In this document: piece after piece, positions 35,546 to 44,966 of the stretch
Layout: each line of letters starts with the position of its first letter
Numbering within the stretch: the first letter of the stretch is position 1
Assembly (NCBI GenBank): GCA_017480565.1
Contig: JAFVAL010000011.1
Location: 1-51,953, forward strand
Source of the DNA: Lachnospiraceae bacterium
GTDB taxonomy: Bacteria > Bacillota > Clostridia > Lachnospirales > Lachnospiraceae
Direction: 5' to 3'
Length of the DNA: 51,953 nt
The notes under the pieces: model-generated
The model's input: only the letters and a program-made list of their open reading frames with translations
The model's database searches: none
What the model was told of the DNA's origin: nothing
Program-made: the position numbers and the translations under genes

Positions 35546-36430
35546 TCACCCCTCCTCGCTCTTGGTCAGGTAGATGAACACTTCCTCCAGGGAGATCGGC
35601 GTCTCCTCCGCAAGCAGGGCGCCGTCTGCAAGAAGTCTCTCGCAGGTATCCGCACTGTCGTCCCGGATGATCAGATGATAGATGCTTCCGGTGTTTGAAA
35701 GATCCAAAATCTCGTACTTCTTTCGCAGTCCCGCCGGTAAGCCGTCCGGGAACACTGCCTGGATCTTCTTCACACTCTGCTTCACCTCATCGATCGCATC
35801 ACTCGTCTTAACTTCTCCACCCTTGATCAGCGTCAAACAATCACAAATCTTCTCAAGCTCTGCCAAATGATGCGACGAGATAAAGATCGTCATCTCCCGC
35901 GCTTCCACTTCCTCCACGAGCAGATCCAGGACTTCTTTTTTCGCCACCGCATCTAGGCCGGACGTAGGCTCGTCAAGAATCAAGACCTCCGGGCGGATCG
36001 CCAGATTCAAGCAGATCGCAAGCCGCATCTTCTGGCCTTTTGAAAGCCCACGCACTTTCTGTGCATCACTCAGCCCAAATAACTTTTTGTAACCTTCAAA
36101 GGCCTTTTTTTCAAATGTCTGATACATTTCCGCATAAAAAGAGGCCATCTGCCCGATCGTGTAGCCGGAGAAAAATGGATTGCTGTCCGCGACATACCCG
36201 ATCTTTGCCTTCACGACAGGATTCTCAAAGACCGGTTCACCGTCGATCAGGACTTCTCCGGCATCGGGACGAAAGATACCGGTCATACACTTGATTAACG
36301 TTGTCTTGCCGGAACCATTTTCCCCGATTAGCCCGTGAATCGTGCCCTTTTTCACCGCGATCGAGACGTCGTGCACCGCCTCCAAAGACCCGTAACTCTT
36401 GCTGACATGTCTCACTTCGATCTTACTCAC
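35546..36430 (-). CDS. ABC transporter ATP-binding protein
   Basis: The 294-residue ATPase carries Walker A 'GENGSGKTT', signature 'LSKGQKMRL', Walker B 'VLILDEPTSGLD' and the switch His in 'ISSHHLAEL'. A C-terminal extension of about 80 residues is typical of YtrB/BcrA-type exporters. It overlaps the GntR gene by four bases and powers the two permeases that follow. Confidence 0.93.
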   Translation of the reverse strand: MSKIEVRHVSKSYGSLEAVHDVSIAVKKGTIHGLIGENGSGKTTLIKCMTGIFRPDAGEVLIDGEPVFENPVVKAKIGYVADSNPFFSGYTIGQMASFYAEMYQTFEKKAFEGYKKLFGLSDAQKVRGLSKGQKMRLAICLNLAIRPEVLILDEPTSGLDAVAKKEVLDLLVEEVEAREMTIFISSHHLAELEKICDCLTLIKGGEVKTSDAIDEVKQSVKKIQAVFPDGLPAGLRKKYEILDLSNTGSIYHLIIRDDSADTCERLLADGALLAEETPISLEEVFIYLTKSEEG

Positions 36431-36816
36431 GCTTCTACCTCCCCTGGAAACTCTTCCCAGAGCTTCTTCACCTTTTCTTCCAGAGCATCCTCCGTCAAAC
36501 CGCTCAGGCGATACTCAATCACCAGCTTTTTTAACTTCTGATCCAGTTCCTCAATCTTGCCTTCATCTGCTAAAATCTCCGGCTTTTTCGCGATAAAAGT
36601 ACCCTTCCCCCGCACGGTGACGATCAGCTTCTGCCGCTCCAACTCCGCGTAAGCCTTCGCGACCGTATTCGGCGTCACCGAAAGATCCAGGGCAAGCTTG
36701 CGCACCGAAGGCACCGCATCGCCTTCCCGCAGATATCCCTTCATCACCGCTTCTTTATAACCATCAATGATTTGTTCATAGATCGGCGTGACTGAAGTCA
36801 AATCAATCCGAATCAT
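36427..36816 (-). CDS. GntR-family regulator (YtrA subfamily)
   Basis: The 129-residue repressor has a GntR winged helix ('PIYEQIIDGYKEAVMKGYL', then 'SVRKLALDLSVTPNTVAKAY'). A short C-terminal helix pair replaces the usual large effector domain, the mark of the YtrA subfamily. It heads the ABC operon and likely represses it by binding the dyad at 36848-36877. GAGG lies about eight bases before the ATG. Confidence 0.9.
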   Translation of the reverse strand: MIRIDLTSVTPIYEQIIDGYKEAVMKGYLREGDAVPSVRKLALDLSVTPNTVAKAYAELERQKLIVTVRGKGTFIAKKPEILADEGKIEELDQKLKKLVIEYRLSGLTEDALEEKVKKLWEEFPGEVEA

Positions 36817-36847
36817 ACCCTTCTACCTCACAACTCGAGCTTTTCAA

Positions 36848-36877
36848 TGTATCAACTGTATTACTTCATGTGATACA
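36848..36877. promoter_or_regulatory. Candidate YtrA-type operator
   Basis: TGTATCA and TGATACA are inverted and separated by 16 bases. They lie just downstream of the promoter -10 and upstream of the GntR gene, where repressor binding would block transcription. Confidence 0.6.
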
Positions 36878-36880
36878 CTT

Positions 36881-36909
36881 ATCATAGTAAAAAAAGAAGG
36901 GCTTGTCAA
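36881..36909 (-). promoter_or_regulatory. Strong promoter of the ABC operon
   Basis: On the minus strand a perfect TTGACA (36904-36909) and TATGAT (36881-36886) are 17 bases apart. The -35 overlaps the last codons of the MFS gene. Confidence 0.8.
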
Positions 36910-38114
36910 CCCCTCTTTGAAACATTTCTCTTATAGATCGTATACGAGAGCAAAATCACTAGCGTCAACGCGCAAACCGATGCCGAGATCGTGGTAAATG
37001 CAGTCTTAAGCCCCAAGCTCTCGACGATCCTGCCGCCGAAGATATTGCCCAGAATGCTGGCAAGGCCAAGCTGCAGCATGGCGAGAATACTCTGTGCCTG
37101 AGAAAGCTTGCCCTCCTTGACATTGTCATACAGCCACGACACGCTGCAAAAATGTTCAATCATATACGTCAGTCCTTGCATCGCCTGCCCGCAGATAAAA
37201 AGCGGGAGCATCCCGCGGGAGACAAAGAACAGCCGCAACACCACCATGAAACAGGCGAAAAACAACATTTTCACCGGCCCGGTCTTCTTTACGATCCGGC
37301 TGATCAAGATCAAAATCGGGATCTCGGAAAAGGAAGACACCGCATTTAAAAGCCCGATCGTGCTCTGCGCCTTTCCGATCTGCAGCACATACATGCCAAG
37401 AAAGCTTGCATTAAAATTCACACCGAGCTGACTGATGAACGCCAGTCCCAGCACGAAGATGAACTCTTTGCTTTTGAAAATGCCTTTCTCCCCGGAAGTG
37501 CCTTTGCCAACGACCACTTTCTTTCTCTGGTGATGCATGATGTCACGCTCACCCTCATCCACATGCTTCGGCAGGCAAAGCCCCAGAATAAATAAGATCA
37601 GATAGCCAAGGCTGCCCAGCGCAAACAGGTAATTCGGGTGCTTGTTCATCAACAGCCCGCCCAGATACACCGTGATCGTCCAGCCGATCGTCCCGCCAAG
37701 ACGCAGCGTCGAGTAATTCAGGTGATACTTGTGCGCCTCACTGACCAAAATCGCATCCGAGAGCGGAATGATCGCGTTGGCAAAGCAAGAATACATAAAG
37801 ATTGTCAGGAAGTAATGCCAGAAGCCCTCGCCCACATAGGTGGTAAGCATCATCATTGACGCACCCAGGGCGACCAGGGAGAACACAAGACGTCTTTTGC
37901 CCGTTGAGTCTGACAACCTCGCCCAGAGCGGCTGAATCACCAGCGCGGCAAATGGCCCGATGGCAAGCAGAATGCCTACCTGTGACGGCTTGATGCCTTC
38001 CGACGTTAAAAATGCGCTCAAATACGGTGAATACATCGACATCGCGATGTAGACAAACGCATTGATCGCAAACAAATTCACTGCCACCGAACGTGTGGAA
38101 CGTTCTCTCTCCAT
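36906..38114 (-). CDS. Major facilitator superfamily transporter (LacY-like/MFS_1-like)
   Basis: The 402-residue protein has 12 likely membrane helices. A conserved 'GPFAALVIQPLWARLSDSTGKRR' loop between helices 2 and 3 is the MFS signature. A cytoplasmic Lys/Arg-rich central loop ('HHQRKKVVVGKG') separates the halves. This branch includes oligosaccharide- and nucleoside-proton symporters, but the substrate is not readable here. The ATG at 38114 has GGAAGGGG seven bases upstream. A longer frame begins within the -35 of its promoter, so it is rejected. Confidence 0.85.
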   Translation of the reverse strand: MERERSTRSVAVNLFAINAFVYIAMSMYSPYLSAFLTSEGIKPSQVGILLAIGPFAALVIQPLWARLSDSTGKRRLVFSLVALGASMMMLTTYVGEGFWHYFLTIFMYSCFANAIIPLSDAILVSEAHKYHLNYSTLRLGGTIGWTITVYLGGLLMNKHPNYLFALGSLGYLILFILGLCLPKHVDEGERDIMHHQRKKVVVGKGTSGEKGIFKSKEFIFVLGLAFISQLGVNFNASFLGMYVLQIGKAQSTIGLLNAVSSFSEIPILILISRIVKKTGPVKMLFFACFMVVLRLFFVSRGMLPLFICGQAMQGLTYMIEHFCSVSWLYDNVKEGKLSQAQSILAMLQLGLASILGNIFGGRIVESLGLKTAFTTISASVCALTLVILLSYTIYKRNVSKRG

Positions 38115-38169
38115 TGAAAAACCCCTTCCCGTTGATCCATACCACATGTGCACCATCGCACAAATCAGA

Positions 38170-38198
38170 AGTATAGAACAACGAGAAGGGGAAATCAA
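38170..38198 (-). promoter_or_regulatory. Promoter of the MFS gene
   Basis: TTGATT (38193-38198) and TATACT (38170-38175) are 17 bases apart on the minus strand, 56 bases from the ATG. Confidence 0.65.
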
Positions 38199-38218
38199 TA
38201 GTCACTTAAAGATTCATT

Positions 38219-39613
38219 TTATCTGCTTCCCAGCGTTACAGAGATATCGCCCTCGACATACTGTCCGTTTAAAACTCTCTGCACCGTAATCGTCACGGTA
38301 TCGCCAGGTGCATATTCAGCCAACTGATCTGCCAGATCTTCCGTCGTCTGAATGGTCTTTCCCTGGAAACCGGTGATGATATCGCCCATCTGGAAGCCTG
38401 CTTTTTCTGCCGGAGAGCCTGCACTCACTTCGCTCACATACACGCCGATTGGCATGTGGAACTGTTCGGAATACTGCTCGGTCACGTTATAAGGAACGAT
38501 ACCTAAGAAGGCTTCTCCTGCTTCCGACTGTGTCGGCTGCTGATTGATCAGCTCATTGATGATCGGGAGTGCGTCCGTGATCGGAATGGCAAATCCAACA
38601 CCTTCGACCTCTGTGCTCGCATATTTCACAGAATTGATACCGATGACCTCACCGCGCGCATTTAACAAAGCACCGCCGGAGTTGCCCGGATTGATCGCAG
38701 CATCGGTCTGAATCAGTTCCATCGAGAAATCCTCGTAGGAAACCTCACGGCTCAGTGCACTGATATAACCGACGGTCACGGTCGGTCCATAGCCAAGCGC
38801 GTTGCCGTAAGCAATCGCCATCTCGCCAACTTTCAGCTCTTCAGAGTCACCAAGGGTTGCGATCCGGATATAATTTAACGTCTCTTCGTCAATGTCTGCC
38901 AGCTTCACAGAAACCACCGCCAGATCGTAATTGCTGCTCGTGCCCCCGATCGTCGCATCCACTGATGTCCCGTTACCAAACTCGACGGAAACAGACTTTG
39001 CGTCTGCAACCACATGGTTGTTGGTCACAATCAGAACCTCTTCGCTGCTCTGCCCGATGATGATACCAGAGCCGCTGCCGGTACCTTCCTGCGTATAGAC
39101 CCTGCCGAACATATCCTGGATCTGCTGCACGATATTGCAGTTGATCGAAACAATCGAAGGCGCTACATTTTCCACGATATCGGACACATCGGTCAGTGCC
39201 GCAGAACCGTTGTAATTGGTCTCCACCGACGCAATCTGCGTCTTCTCATTCGAAGCCTCAATCTGCATGGCTTCCTTGCTCGTCGACTCTATGGTCTCCT
39301 CCTGCGCCTGAAATGCCTCGCTCACGCGGCGATCCACCATCGACCCAATCGCTCTTCCGCCCATACTCACAAGAAGCGCCAGCACGATGATTGCAGCCAT
39401 TGCAGCCAGAAAACCATGTTTGTTCTTCTTCGGCGGCTTGCCCGAACCGGAAGGTATATCTCCTACATGATTTGTCGCAAATGAATCCTCATAGGGATCT
39501 TTCTCGTCGATGTTCTCGTGAGATTCCTCTGTATATTCGACATCGACAGGCTCTTCCTTCGGTGTCTCTTCATGTTCTTCAAACCCAAACATATCGTCAT
39601 AATAATCGCTCAT
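38219..39613 (-). CDS. HtrA/DegP-family serine protease
   Basis: The 464-residue membrane-anchored protease has an acidic cytoplasmic N-terminus (1-60), one membrane helix (68-86), a trypsin-like domain with triad H200, D230 and S312 ('NPGNSGGALL'), and one PDZ domain (about 375-455). It degrades misfolded proteins outside the membrane. TAGGAGG lies nine bases before the ATG. A GTCAA-N2-TTGAC dyad at 39680-39691 upstream may be an operator. Confidence 0.93.
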   Translation of the reverse strand: MSDYYDDMFGFEEHEETPKEEPVDVEYTEESHENIDEKDPYEDSFATNHVGDIPSGSGKPPKKNKHGFLAAMAAIIVLALLVSMGGRAIGSMVDRRVSEAFQAQEETIESTSKEAMQIEASNEKTQIASVETNYNGSAALTDVSDIVENVAPSIVSINCNIVQQIQDMFGRVYTQEGTGSGSGIIIGQSSEEVLIVTNNHVVADAKSVSVEFGNGTSVDATIGGTSSNYDLAVVSVKLADIDEETLNYIRIATLGDSEELKVGEMAIAYGNALGYGPTVTVGYISALSREVSYEDFSMELIQTDAAINPGNSGGALLNARGEVIGINSVKYASTEVEGVGFAIPITDALPIINELINQQPTQSEAGEAFLGIVPYNVTEQYSEQFHMPIGVYVSEVSAGSPAEKAGFQMGDIITGFQGKTIQTTEDLADQLAEYAPGDTVTITVQRVLNGQYVEGDISVTLGSR

Positions 39614-39761
39614 TCTGATATCCTCCTATTCTGCGGAGAAAACCATAACGCTTCTCCGTTTCTGTGAATTAGTCTATCAGTCAAAATTGACGGATTTGTG
39701 ATCGAAATCTGTCGCATTTGTGTTCAAAAAATGAAGAAAAAATGATGATTCTAAAGTAATT

Positions 39762-40907
39762 CTAAACATCCTTATAGTTTCCAAGCACCCGCATCTCCTG
39801 CGCTTCCGCTTCAATTCCGCGCAGCGCATTTAACACACTCGCTTCAGCCAGATTTCCCTCAAAATCAATGAAAAACCGGTACTCAAACGGTCTGCCTGGT
39901 AATGGCCTTGATTCGATCTTTGTCATGTTCAGATTGTTAAACATGATATGCGAAAGAATCTTATAAAGTGACCCCTCTTCATGCGGCAAGGTCAGACACA
40001 GGCTGATCAGATTCGCATCCTTTTCATACATTCGCTTGGAAGAAATCGCGATAAATCTGGTCGAATTCGAGTCTTCCTGATTGATCGCAGGCGCCAGCAC
40101 GGTAAGTCCGTAGACCTGCGCGGCGCGAATTCCTGCAATCGCCGCGTGCTTCGGGTTTTGTTCGTCTGCGACATGTTTTGCCGCGCCGGACGTGCTTCCA
40201 AAGACCTCTGCTTCAATCTGTGGATGCTCACGCAGGAAAGACGCACACTGTCGAATGCCCTGCTCGTGCGAGTAAACCTTGGTCAGCTCCTCCACCTTTG
40301 CTCCGGGCAGCCCCACCAGTGCCTGATCGATTTTTAAAATGTGCTGGCCGACGATGATGTTGTTGTATTCCACAAGCAAATCATAGATATCATCGATTCC
40401 GCCGGTCGACGTATTCTCGATCGGAAGGATGCCGTAATCTGCATCCCCGTCCTGCACGCGCTGCATGATCTCACGGAACGACCCGACGCTCTCGCTCTCG
40501 TAGCCCATCAGTGACATGTCACCGAAGAATTCCTGCATCGCCTGCTCCGTATAGCTGCCCACCAAGCCGAAAAAGACGATCTTTCGGCCTGCACCGACCG
40601 GAATTCGCGGCACCGGAGTAAAGTCCCGCACAAAACCTGCACCAGGCATCATTGTATACTGCAGTTTCCGGCTGTTGCCCATGATCTGCTCAAAGATGCC
40701 GCGAAGCGACGCTGCATACATCTCATTCGGCGCTTTCTCCTTCAGCCCATCGAGCTTTTGCTTCTCGCGCACCGGATCATAGACCGGCATCCCCACAGAA
40801 ATCTTATAATTTGCGACCTCACGGCTCACATCCATGCGCTCATTTAACAGACGCACCAGCTCCGCATCGATTCGGTCGATCTCTTTCCTGCACTCTTGTA
40901 AATCCAT
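39762..40907 (-). CDS. pheA: Bifunctional chorismate mutase / prephenate dehydratase
   Basis: The 381-residue enzyme converts chorismate to phenylpyruvate for phenylalanine synthesis. Domains in order are a chorismate mutase AroQ helix bundle (1-88; 'EIDRIDAELVRLLNERM'), a prephenate dehydratase (110-285; 'GSYTEQAMQEFF', 'NTSTGGIDDIYDLL' and the 'STRFIAIS' Thr-Arg-Phe motif) and an ACT regulatory domain (298-375; 'EEGSLYKILSHI' and 'ESRPLPGRPFEYRFFIDFEG'). Phe feedback at the ACT domain is expected. It is the last gene of the folate operon, 21 bases after folBK. Confidence 0.95.
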   Translation of the reverse strand: MDLQECRKEIDRIDAELVRLLNERMDVSREVANYKISVGMPVYDPVREKQKLDGLKEKAPNEMYAASLRGIFEQIMGNSRKLQYTMMPGAGFVRDFTPVPRIPVGAGRKIVFFGLVGSYTEQAMQEFFGDMSLMGYESESVGSFREIMQRVQDGDADYGILPIENTSTGGIDDIYDLLVEYNNIIVGQHILKIDQALVGLPGAKVEELTKVYSHEQGIRQCASFLREHPQIEAEVFGSTSGAAKHVADEQNPKHAAIAGIRAAQVYGLTVLAPAINQEDSNSTRFIAISSKRMYEKDANLISLCLTLPHEEGSLYKILSHIMFNNLNMTKIESRPLPGRPFEYRFFIDFEGNLAEASVLNALRGIEAEAQEMRVLGNYKDV

Positions 40908-40928
40908 CTCACTAACCCCAAACCTGAT

Positions 40929-41768
40929 TTATAACGCTTTGATCTTCCCTGACGATGCCCGAAGGCGCTCTCTGAGCTCCCAAACGGTCTGCCGAAATAC
41001 CGGATGCATGATCTCCGGACAGATCTCACAGAGCGGATCCAGCACAAACGCCCGCTCTTGCATGAGCGGATGCGGAAGTGTGAGTCTCTCCGTGTGCATC
41101 ACTACATCCTCATAGAAAATGAGATCGAGATCCAACGTTCTTGGTCCCCAGTGCACCTCTCTGGTGCGTCCCGCCGCAAGCTCAATCTCCTGCATTTTTG
41201 ACAGGAGCTCTTCCGGCTCGTAAAGTGTCTCCACCAAAACCGCACCGTTTAGGAAGTCCGGCTGCTCCGTAAATCCCCAGGGCTTTGTCACGATATGCTT
41301 TGCTTTTCGCAGCACGCGGATCTTTTCCTCTGCCGCCAGCGCCTGCTCTGCCTGCACTAAGATCGCCTCGGAATCCCCCACGTTGCTGCCAAGTGCAATC
41401 ACAGCTGTGTGCCAGCCACGCTTCACTTCCACGGAAAGCATCCCAAAAGGCAGCTTTACCGGTGCTTCCGGCTTCTTCACTTCCACGCGCACAGACTTTG
41501 TGATCGGAAACTCGATCAGAATCCGCTCAGCGATCACTTCCGCCGCCCTCTCGATCAAGTCGTAGCTTCGCACCTTCATTTCTCTCGCAATCAGCTTGCA
41601 GACATGTCCGTAATGCGCGGTTTTTGTCAGGTCATCACTCTTTCCCGCCGCGGACAAATCCAGATACAAGTCCGCATCCACATAAAAGTTCTGACCAATC
41701 TCTTTCTCTTCCGGGTTGACGCCGTGATAGGCAAACACCCGCAAATCCCTGATCTTAATCTGATCCAT
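40929..41768 (-). CDS. Bifunctional dihydroneopterin aldolase / HPPK
   Basis: The 279-residue protein fuses FolB (about 1-120; 'RVFAYHGVNPEEKEIGQNFYVD', 'YDLIERAAEVIAERIL') to FolK (about 125-279; 'VIALGSNVGDSEAIL', 'WGPRTLDLDLIFYEDV', 'LPHPLMQERAFVLDPL'). Together they turn dihydroneopterin into its 6-hydroxymethyl diphosphate. The start at 41768 has GAGG six bases upstream; an ATG four codons earlier has only a weak site. The gene lies between folP and pheA. Confidence 0.94.
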   Translation of the reverse strand: MDQIKIRDLRVFAYHGVNPEEKEIGQNFYVDADLYLDLSAAGKSDDLTKTAHYGHVCKLIAREMKVRSYDLIERAAEVIAERILIEFPITKSVRVEVKKPEAPVKLPFGMLSVEVKRGWHTAVIALGSNVGDSEAILVQAEQALAAEEKIRVLRKAKHIVTKPWGFTEQPDFLNGAVLVETLYEPEELLSKMQEIELAAGRTREVHWGPRTLDLDLIFYEDVVMHTERLTLPHPLMQERAFVLDPLCEICPEIMHPVFRQTVWELRERLRASSGKIKAL

Positions 41769-41791
41769 GTGCGACCTCATCTCTCCGAAGT

Positions 41792-42598
41792 TTATCTGCG
41801 AAATGCCCGAATGGTCTCAAGCATCCGAATCATCCGCACATTTGCCTCGACATCATGCACTCTGACAAATAAATACCCTGCCGCAACCGCTTCCGCTGTC
41901 GTAGCAAGCGTTCCTTCCACTCTCTCATTCTCCGGTAGTCCAAGGGTCAGTCCGATCACTGATTTCCTTGAAGCGCCAAGCAGCATCGGATAGCCAAGCT
42001 CTGCAAATGTCTGAAGTCTCGCCAGCACCTGAAGATTCTGCTCTCTCGTCTTTCCAAAGCCAATGCCCGGATCCAGTACGATCTTCTCCGGTGCGATGCC
42101 CGCGGAAATCGCTCTCTGGGCAGCCTCGAAAAGTGCGTTAGAGACCTCCGGAATCAGGTCCTGATACTCGCATCCCTTCTGGTTATGCATCAGACAAACC
42201 GCCGCACCGTGCTCTGCGATGACCTTTCCCATCGCAGGGTCTTTTAGCCCGCTCACATCATTGATCATATCCACGCCTGCCTCTAAACCGGCCTTCGCAG
42301 TTTCCACGTGATACGTATCCAAAGACAACGGAATATCATACTTCTCGCGGATCGCCTGGATCACTGGAATGACCCTTCGCATCTCTTCGTGCGCTTCCAC
42401 AGGCTCTGAACCGGGACGTGTCGACTCACCGCCAATATCGATGATCTCCGCTCCTTCTTCGATCATCTCCCCCACACGCGCCATTGCGGCAGGGACATAG
42501 ATATAATTCCCTCCGTCGGAAAAAGAATCCGGCGTGATATTTAAGATGCCCATGACATGGGTATGTCCGGGCATAAATTTCTTCTTACCGATAATCAT
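41792..42598 (-). CDS. folP: Dihydropteroate synthase
   Basis: The 268-residue TIM-barrel enzyme joins p-aminobenzoate to the pterin diphosphate and is the sulfonamide target. Motifs are 'MGILNITPDSFSDGG' near the start, 'DIGGESTRPGSEPV', 'DVSGLKDP', 'DPGIGFGKT' and 'GASRKSVIG'. It follows folE by nine bases and precedes folBK by 23. Confidence 0.96.
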   Translation of the reverse strand: MIIGKKKFMPGHTHVMGILNITPDSFSDGGNYIYVPAAMARVGEMIEEGAEIIDIGGESTRPGSEPVEAHEEMRRVIPVIQAIREKYDIPLSLDTYHVETAKAGLEAGVDMINDVSGLKDPAMGKVIAEHGAAVCLMHNQKGCEYQDLIPEVSNALFEAAQRAISAGIAPEKIVLDPGIGFGKTREQNLQVLARLQTFAELGYPMLLGASRKSVIGLTLGLPENERVEGTLATTAEAVAAGYLFVRVHDVEANVRMIRMLETIRAFRR

Positions 42599-42607
42599 CG
42601 ATTCTCC

Positions 42608-43162
42608 TCATTTTGCGTTCATTGCAAGAAATGTCTGAAACAATCCTTCCTCTTCTTCACACACGCCGCGCCGCACCAGCGTCACGGTCTGCGTGCCAGG
42701 CTTTTTCACACCACGCATCGACATGCAAAGATGCTCTGCCTGCATCATCACGATCACGCCCTTCGGCGCAAGCTCTTCCATAATCGCATCCGCGATCTGT
42801 GCGGTCAGCTGCTCCTGAATCTGCGGGCGCTTCGCATAGACCTCCACGGTTCTCGCAAGCTTGCTCAGTCCCACCACCTTACCGTCCGGCACATAGCCAA
42901 TCGCACACGTGCCGAAAAACGGCAGCAAGTGATGCTCACAAACCGAATAAAACGGGATATCCTTCTCCACAATCAGTTCATTATTCTGCGCATGAAATGT
43001 CTTCGCAAGCTCCCTCGTCGCATCCTTGCCAAGCCCGCCGAAGATCTCCTCACACATCGCAGCGATCCGCGCAGGCGTCTCTAAAAGGCCTTCCCGCTCC
43101 GGATTTTCCCCAATTCCTTCTAAAAACAGCGTAACCGCTGACATAATCTTTTCTCTATCCAA
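42608..43162 (-). CDS. folE: GTP cyclohydrolase I
   Basis: The 184-residue enzyme makes dihydroneopterin triphosphate from GTP. It has the zinc ligands Cys and His in 'YSVCEHHLLPFFG', a later Cys, and 'GLSKLARTVEVYAKRPQIQEQL'. A TTG start at 43162 (MDREKI) is proposed, with GGAG six bases upstream. A GTG four codons earlier would include that site. Confidence 0.95.
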   Translation of the reverse strand: MDREKIMSAVTLFLEGIGENPEREGLLETPARIAAMCEEIFGGLGKDATRELAKTFHAQNNELIVEKDIPFYSVCEHHLLPFFGTCAIGYVPDGKVVGLSKLARTVEVYAKRPQIQEQLTAQIADAIMEELAPKGVIVMMQAEHLCMSMRGVKKPGTQTVTLVRRGVCEEEEGLFQTFLAMNAK

Positions 43163-43230
43163 ATGATTCTCCACCTATTTCATGGTTTGAAACGAAACGA
43201 TCGTTCGTCTCGCTTCTGACGCAAACAATA

Positions 43231-44469
43231 TCATCTTTCGCCCAAGAATGCAAGAAACTTCTCCCGGATGTCTGAAAGAAAAGACAACGAACCGCAGCAG
43301 ACGATCACATCGTCCTCACCCGCGATCTTAAGTGCCACGTCCACTGCCTCCACTGCGTCTTCTGCCACCGTCACCGCAAATCCAGCCTTCCTTGCTGCCT
43401 CTGCGAGCTCTTCACCAGGAAGTGCACGTCCGCTCTTCGTCGTAAATGCAACCATCTCCCCGGCACATCCGCGTAAGATCTGAAGCTCCTTCTCATACGC
43501 TTTATCCCGAAACACACCCATGCATAAAATCACGCGTTTTCCCGGGAAATCGTGCTCTACATTTTCCACAAGACGGATGATTGCATCTTCATTGTGGGCA
43601 CCGTCAAGTACCACACAAGGCTTCTCAGACACGACCTCAAACCGTCCCGGCCAAACCGTGTGTGCAAGGCCGTCGCGGATCTCCTCCTCGCTGCAGGCCA
43701 TCCATCTGGCAGCCTGTGCCGCGATCGCAGCGTTCTCTCTCTGATAGATGCCTTTCAGTGAAAGCTCCACATCCTCGGGAAGCGGCTCTGCGACGCCAAA
43801 CATACAGTGCTTTTCCTTCACGGTCTCCTCGATCACCGCCATCACTTCCGGTGCCTGCGGCCCGGTTAACACCGGACAATACTCCTTGATGATGCCTGCT
43901 TTTTCCCTGGCGATGGACGCAAGATCATTTCCCAAAAAGGCCATATGATCCATACTGATCGAGGTCAAGAGGGAAAGGATTGGCCGCTCGATCACATTGG
44001 TCGCATCAAGCCGCCCGCCCATGCCGACCTCCACAAGCACGACATCACACAGTTCCGACGCAAAATAAGCAAATGCCATCGCTGTCTGAAGCTCAAATGG
44101 GGTCGCATGGATCTGAAACACCTCATCGATGTTTTTTACATTCTCGGTCATGATCGCATACTCTTCTTCGGAGATCCATCTTGGCGTCGTCTCTCCGATC
44201 CGGAAAACTTGGATGATCTCCCTCTCCCCGAATACAGCAGGCGAGACGTATCTTCCGATTTTCAACCGTTTGTTGCTTCTTGCCAGAATCGTCGCAAGCA
44301 TCGCTCCGACCGAGCCCTTGCCGTTCGTCCCGGCGATGTGTACAACTCTTAAATCTCTCTCCGGATGCCTTAGGGCATCCATGAGCCGGTTCATTTTCTC
44401 TAACCCCAGGACACTGCCGCGCCCGGCAATCTCTTTATAATAAGCTCTCGCTTCTTCGTATGTCATCAT
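43231..44469 (-). CDS. folC: Folylpolyglutamate synthase / dihydrofolate synthase
   Basis: The 412-residue Mur-ligase-fold enzyme adds glutamate to folates. It has 'HIAGTNGKGS' as the P-loop, 'EVGMGGRLDATNV', 'SMDHMAFLG' and 'LDGAHNEDA'. The start is the ATG at 44469 (MMTYEEA) with AGGAG about ten bases upstream. The longer in-frame version starts within the promoter -35 at 44518-44523 and is rejected. It heads the operon folC-folE-folP-folBK-pheA. Confidence 0.95.
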   Translation of the reverse strand: MMTYEEARAYYKEIAGRGSVLGLEKMNRLMDALRHPERDLRVVHIAGTNGKGSVGAMLATILARSNKRLKIGRYVSPAVFGEREIIQVFRIGETTPRWISEEEYAIMTENVKNIDEVFQIHATPFELQTAMAFAYFASELCDVVLVEVGMGGRLDATNVIERPILSLLTSISMDHMAFLGNDLASIAREKAGIIKEYCPVLTGPQAPEVMAVIEETVKEKHCMFGVAEPLPEDVELSLKGIYQRENAAIAAQAARWMACSEEEIRDGLAHTVWPGRFEVVSEKPCVVLDGAHNEDAIIRLVENVEHDFPGKRVILCMGVFRDKAYEKELQILRGCAGEMVAFTTKSGRALPGEELAEAARKAGFAVTVAEDAVEAVDVALKIAGEDDVIVCCGSLSFLSDIREKFLAFLGER

Positions 44470-44494
44470 CTCTACAATGCTCCTGTCCTCTCCT

Positions 44495-44523
44495 ATTGTA
44501 GCGGTTTTTTTGACACCTTTCAA
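44495..44523 (-). promoter_or_regulatory. Promoter of the folate operon
   Basis: On the minus strand TTGAAA (44518-44523) and TACAAT (44495-44500) are 17 bases apart, 25 bases upstream of the folC ATG. Confidence 0.75.
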
Positions 44524-44534
44524 CCCATAGAAAA

Positions 44535-44555
44535 AAGCCGGCTAATCACCGGCTT
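44535..44555 (-). terminator. Terminator before folC
   Basis: AAGCCGG/CCGGCTT with a seven-base loop, followed on the minus strand by a T-run (TTTTTTCT). It ends the upstream hypothetical gene just before the folate promoter. Confidence 0.85.
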
Positions 44556-44567
44556 CTCTTACTTGAT

Positions 44568-44966
44568 TTAAGCGCACTTTCCTTCCCCTTCGGAAATGCG
44601 CTCCCACAGCTCATGGAAGACTCTGCTCTTACCTCCGCGGTAGAGCGCTTGGAGCCGCAGGATGAAATTCTCTCCGACAAACTGCACCACCGTGCGCTTG
44701 CCGTCCGTCGTCGGAATCAACCTCACGCTGACTTCCTGCTTCCAGATCTCAGGAGGCAGTGTGGGAAGCAGTTCCACCTCTGCGTATCTGATGCAGAGCG
44801 CTTCCATCCGCACCTGGGTGTCCGTCTTCGCCCCCTTGTAAGCCTGCGAAAGCTTTCTCTCCCACAGGGAATGCGGGCAGACCGCCTTCTCGAAGTAGCT
44901 CCCTGCAATCATAAAGAGCGCATAGTCAAAGGCCAGTTGATTGTTTCTTGCATTTGCATGTTCCAT
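44568..44966 (-). CDS. Conserved hypothetical protein
   Basis: This 132-residue soluble protein is not recognised. It has an alpha-helical start ('NQLAFDYALFMIAGSYFEKA'), then beta-strand-rich middle and end segments, several basic patches, and a Cys near the C-terminus. TAGGAGG lies nine bases before the ATG, so it is surely expressed. It sits alone between the tRNA-Leu and the folate operon, with its own terminator. Confidence 0.7.
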   Translation of the reverse strand: MEHANARNNQLAFDYALFMIAGSYFEKAVCPHSLWERKLSQAYKGAKTDTQVRMEALCIRYAEVELLPTLPPEIWKQEVSVRLIPTTDGKRTVVQFVGENFILRLQALYRGGKSRVFHELWERISEGEGKCA

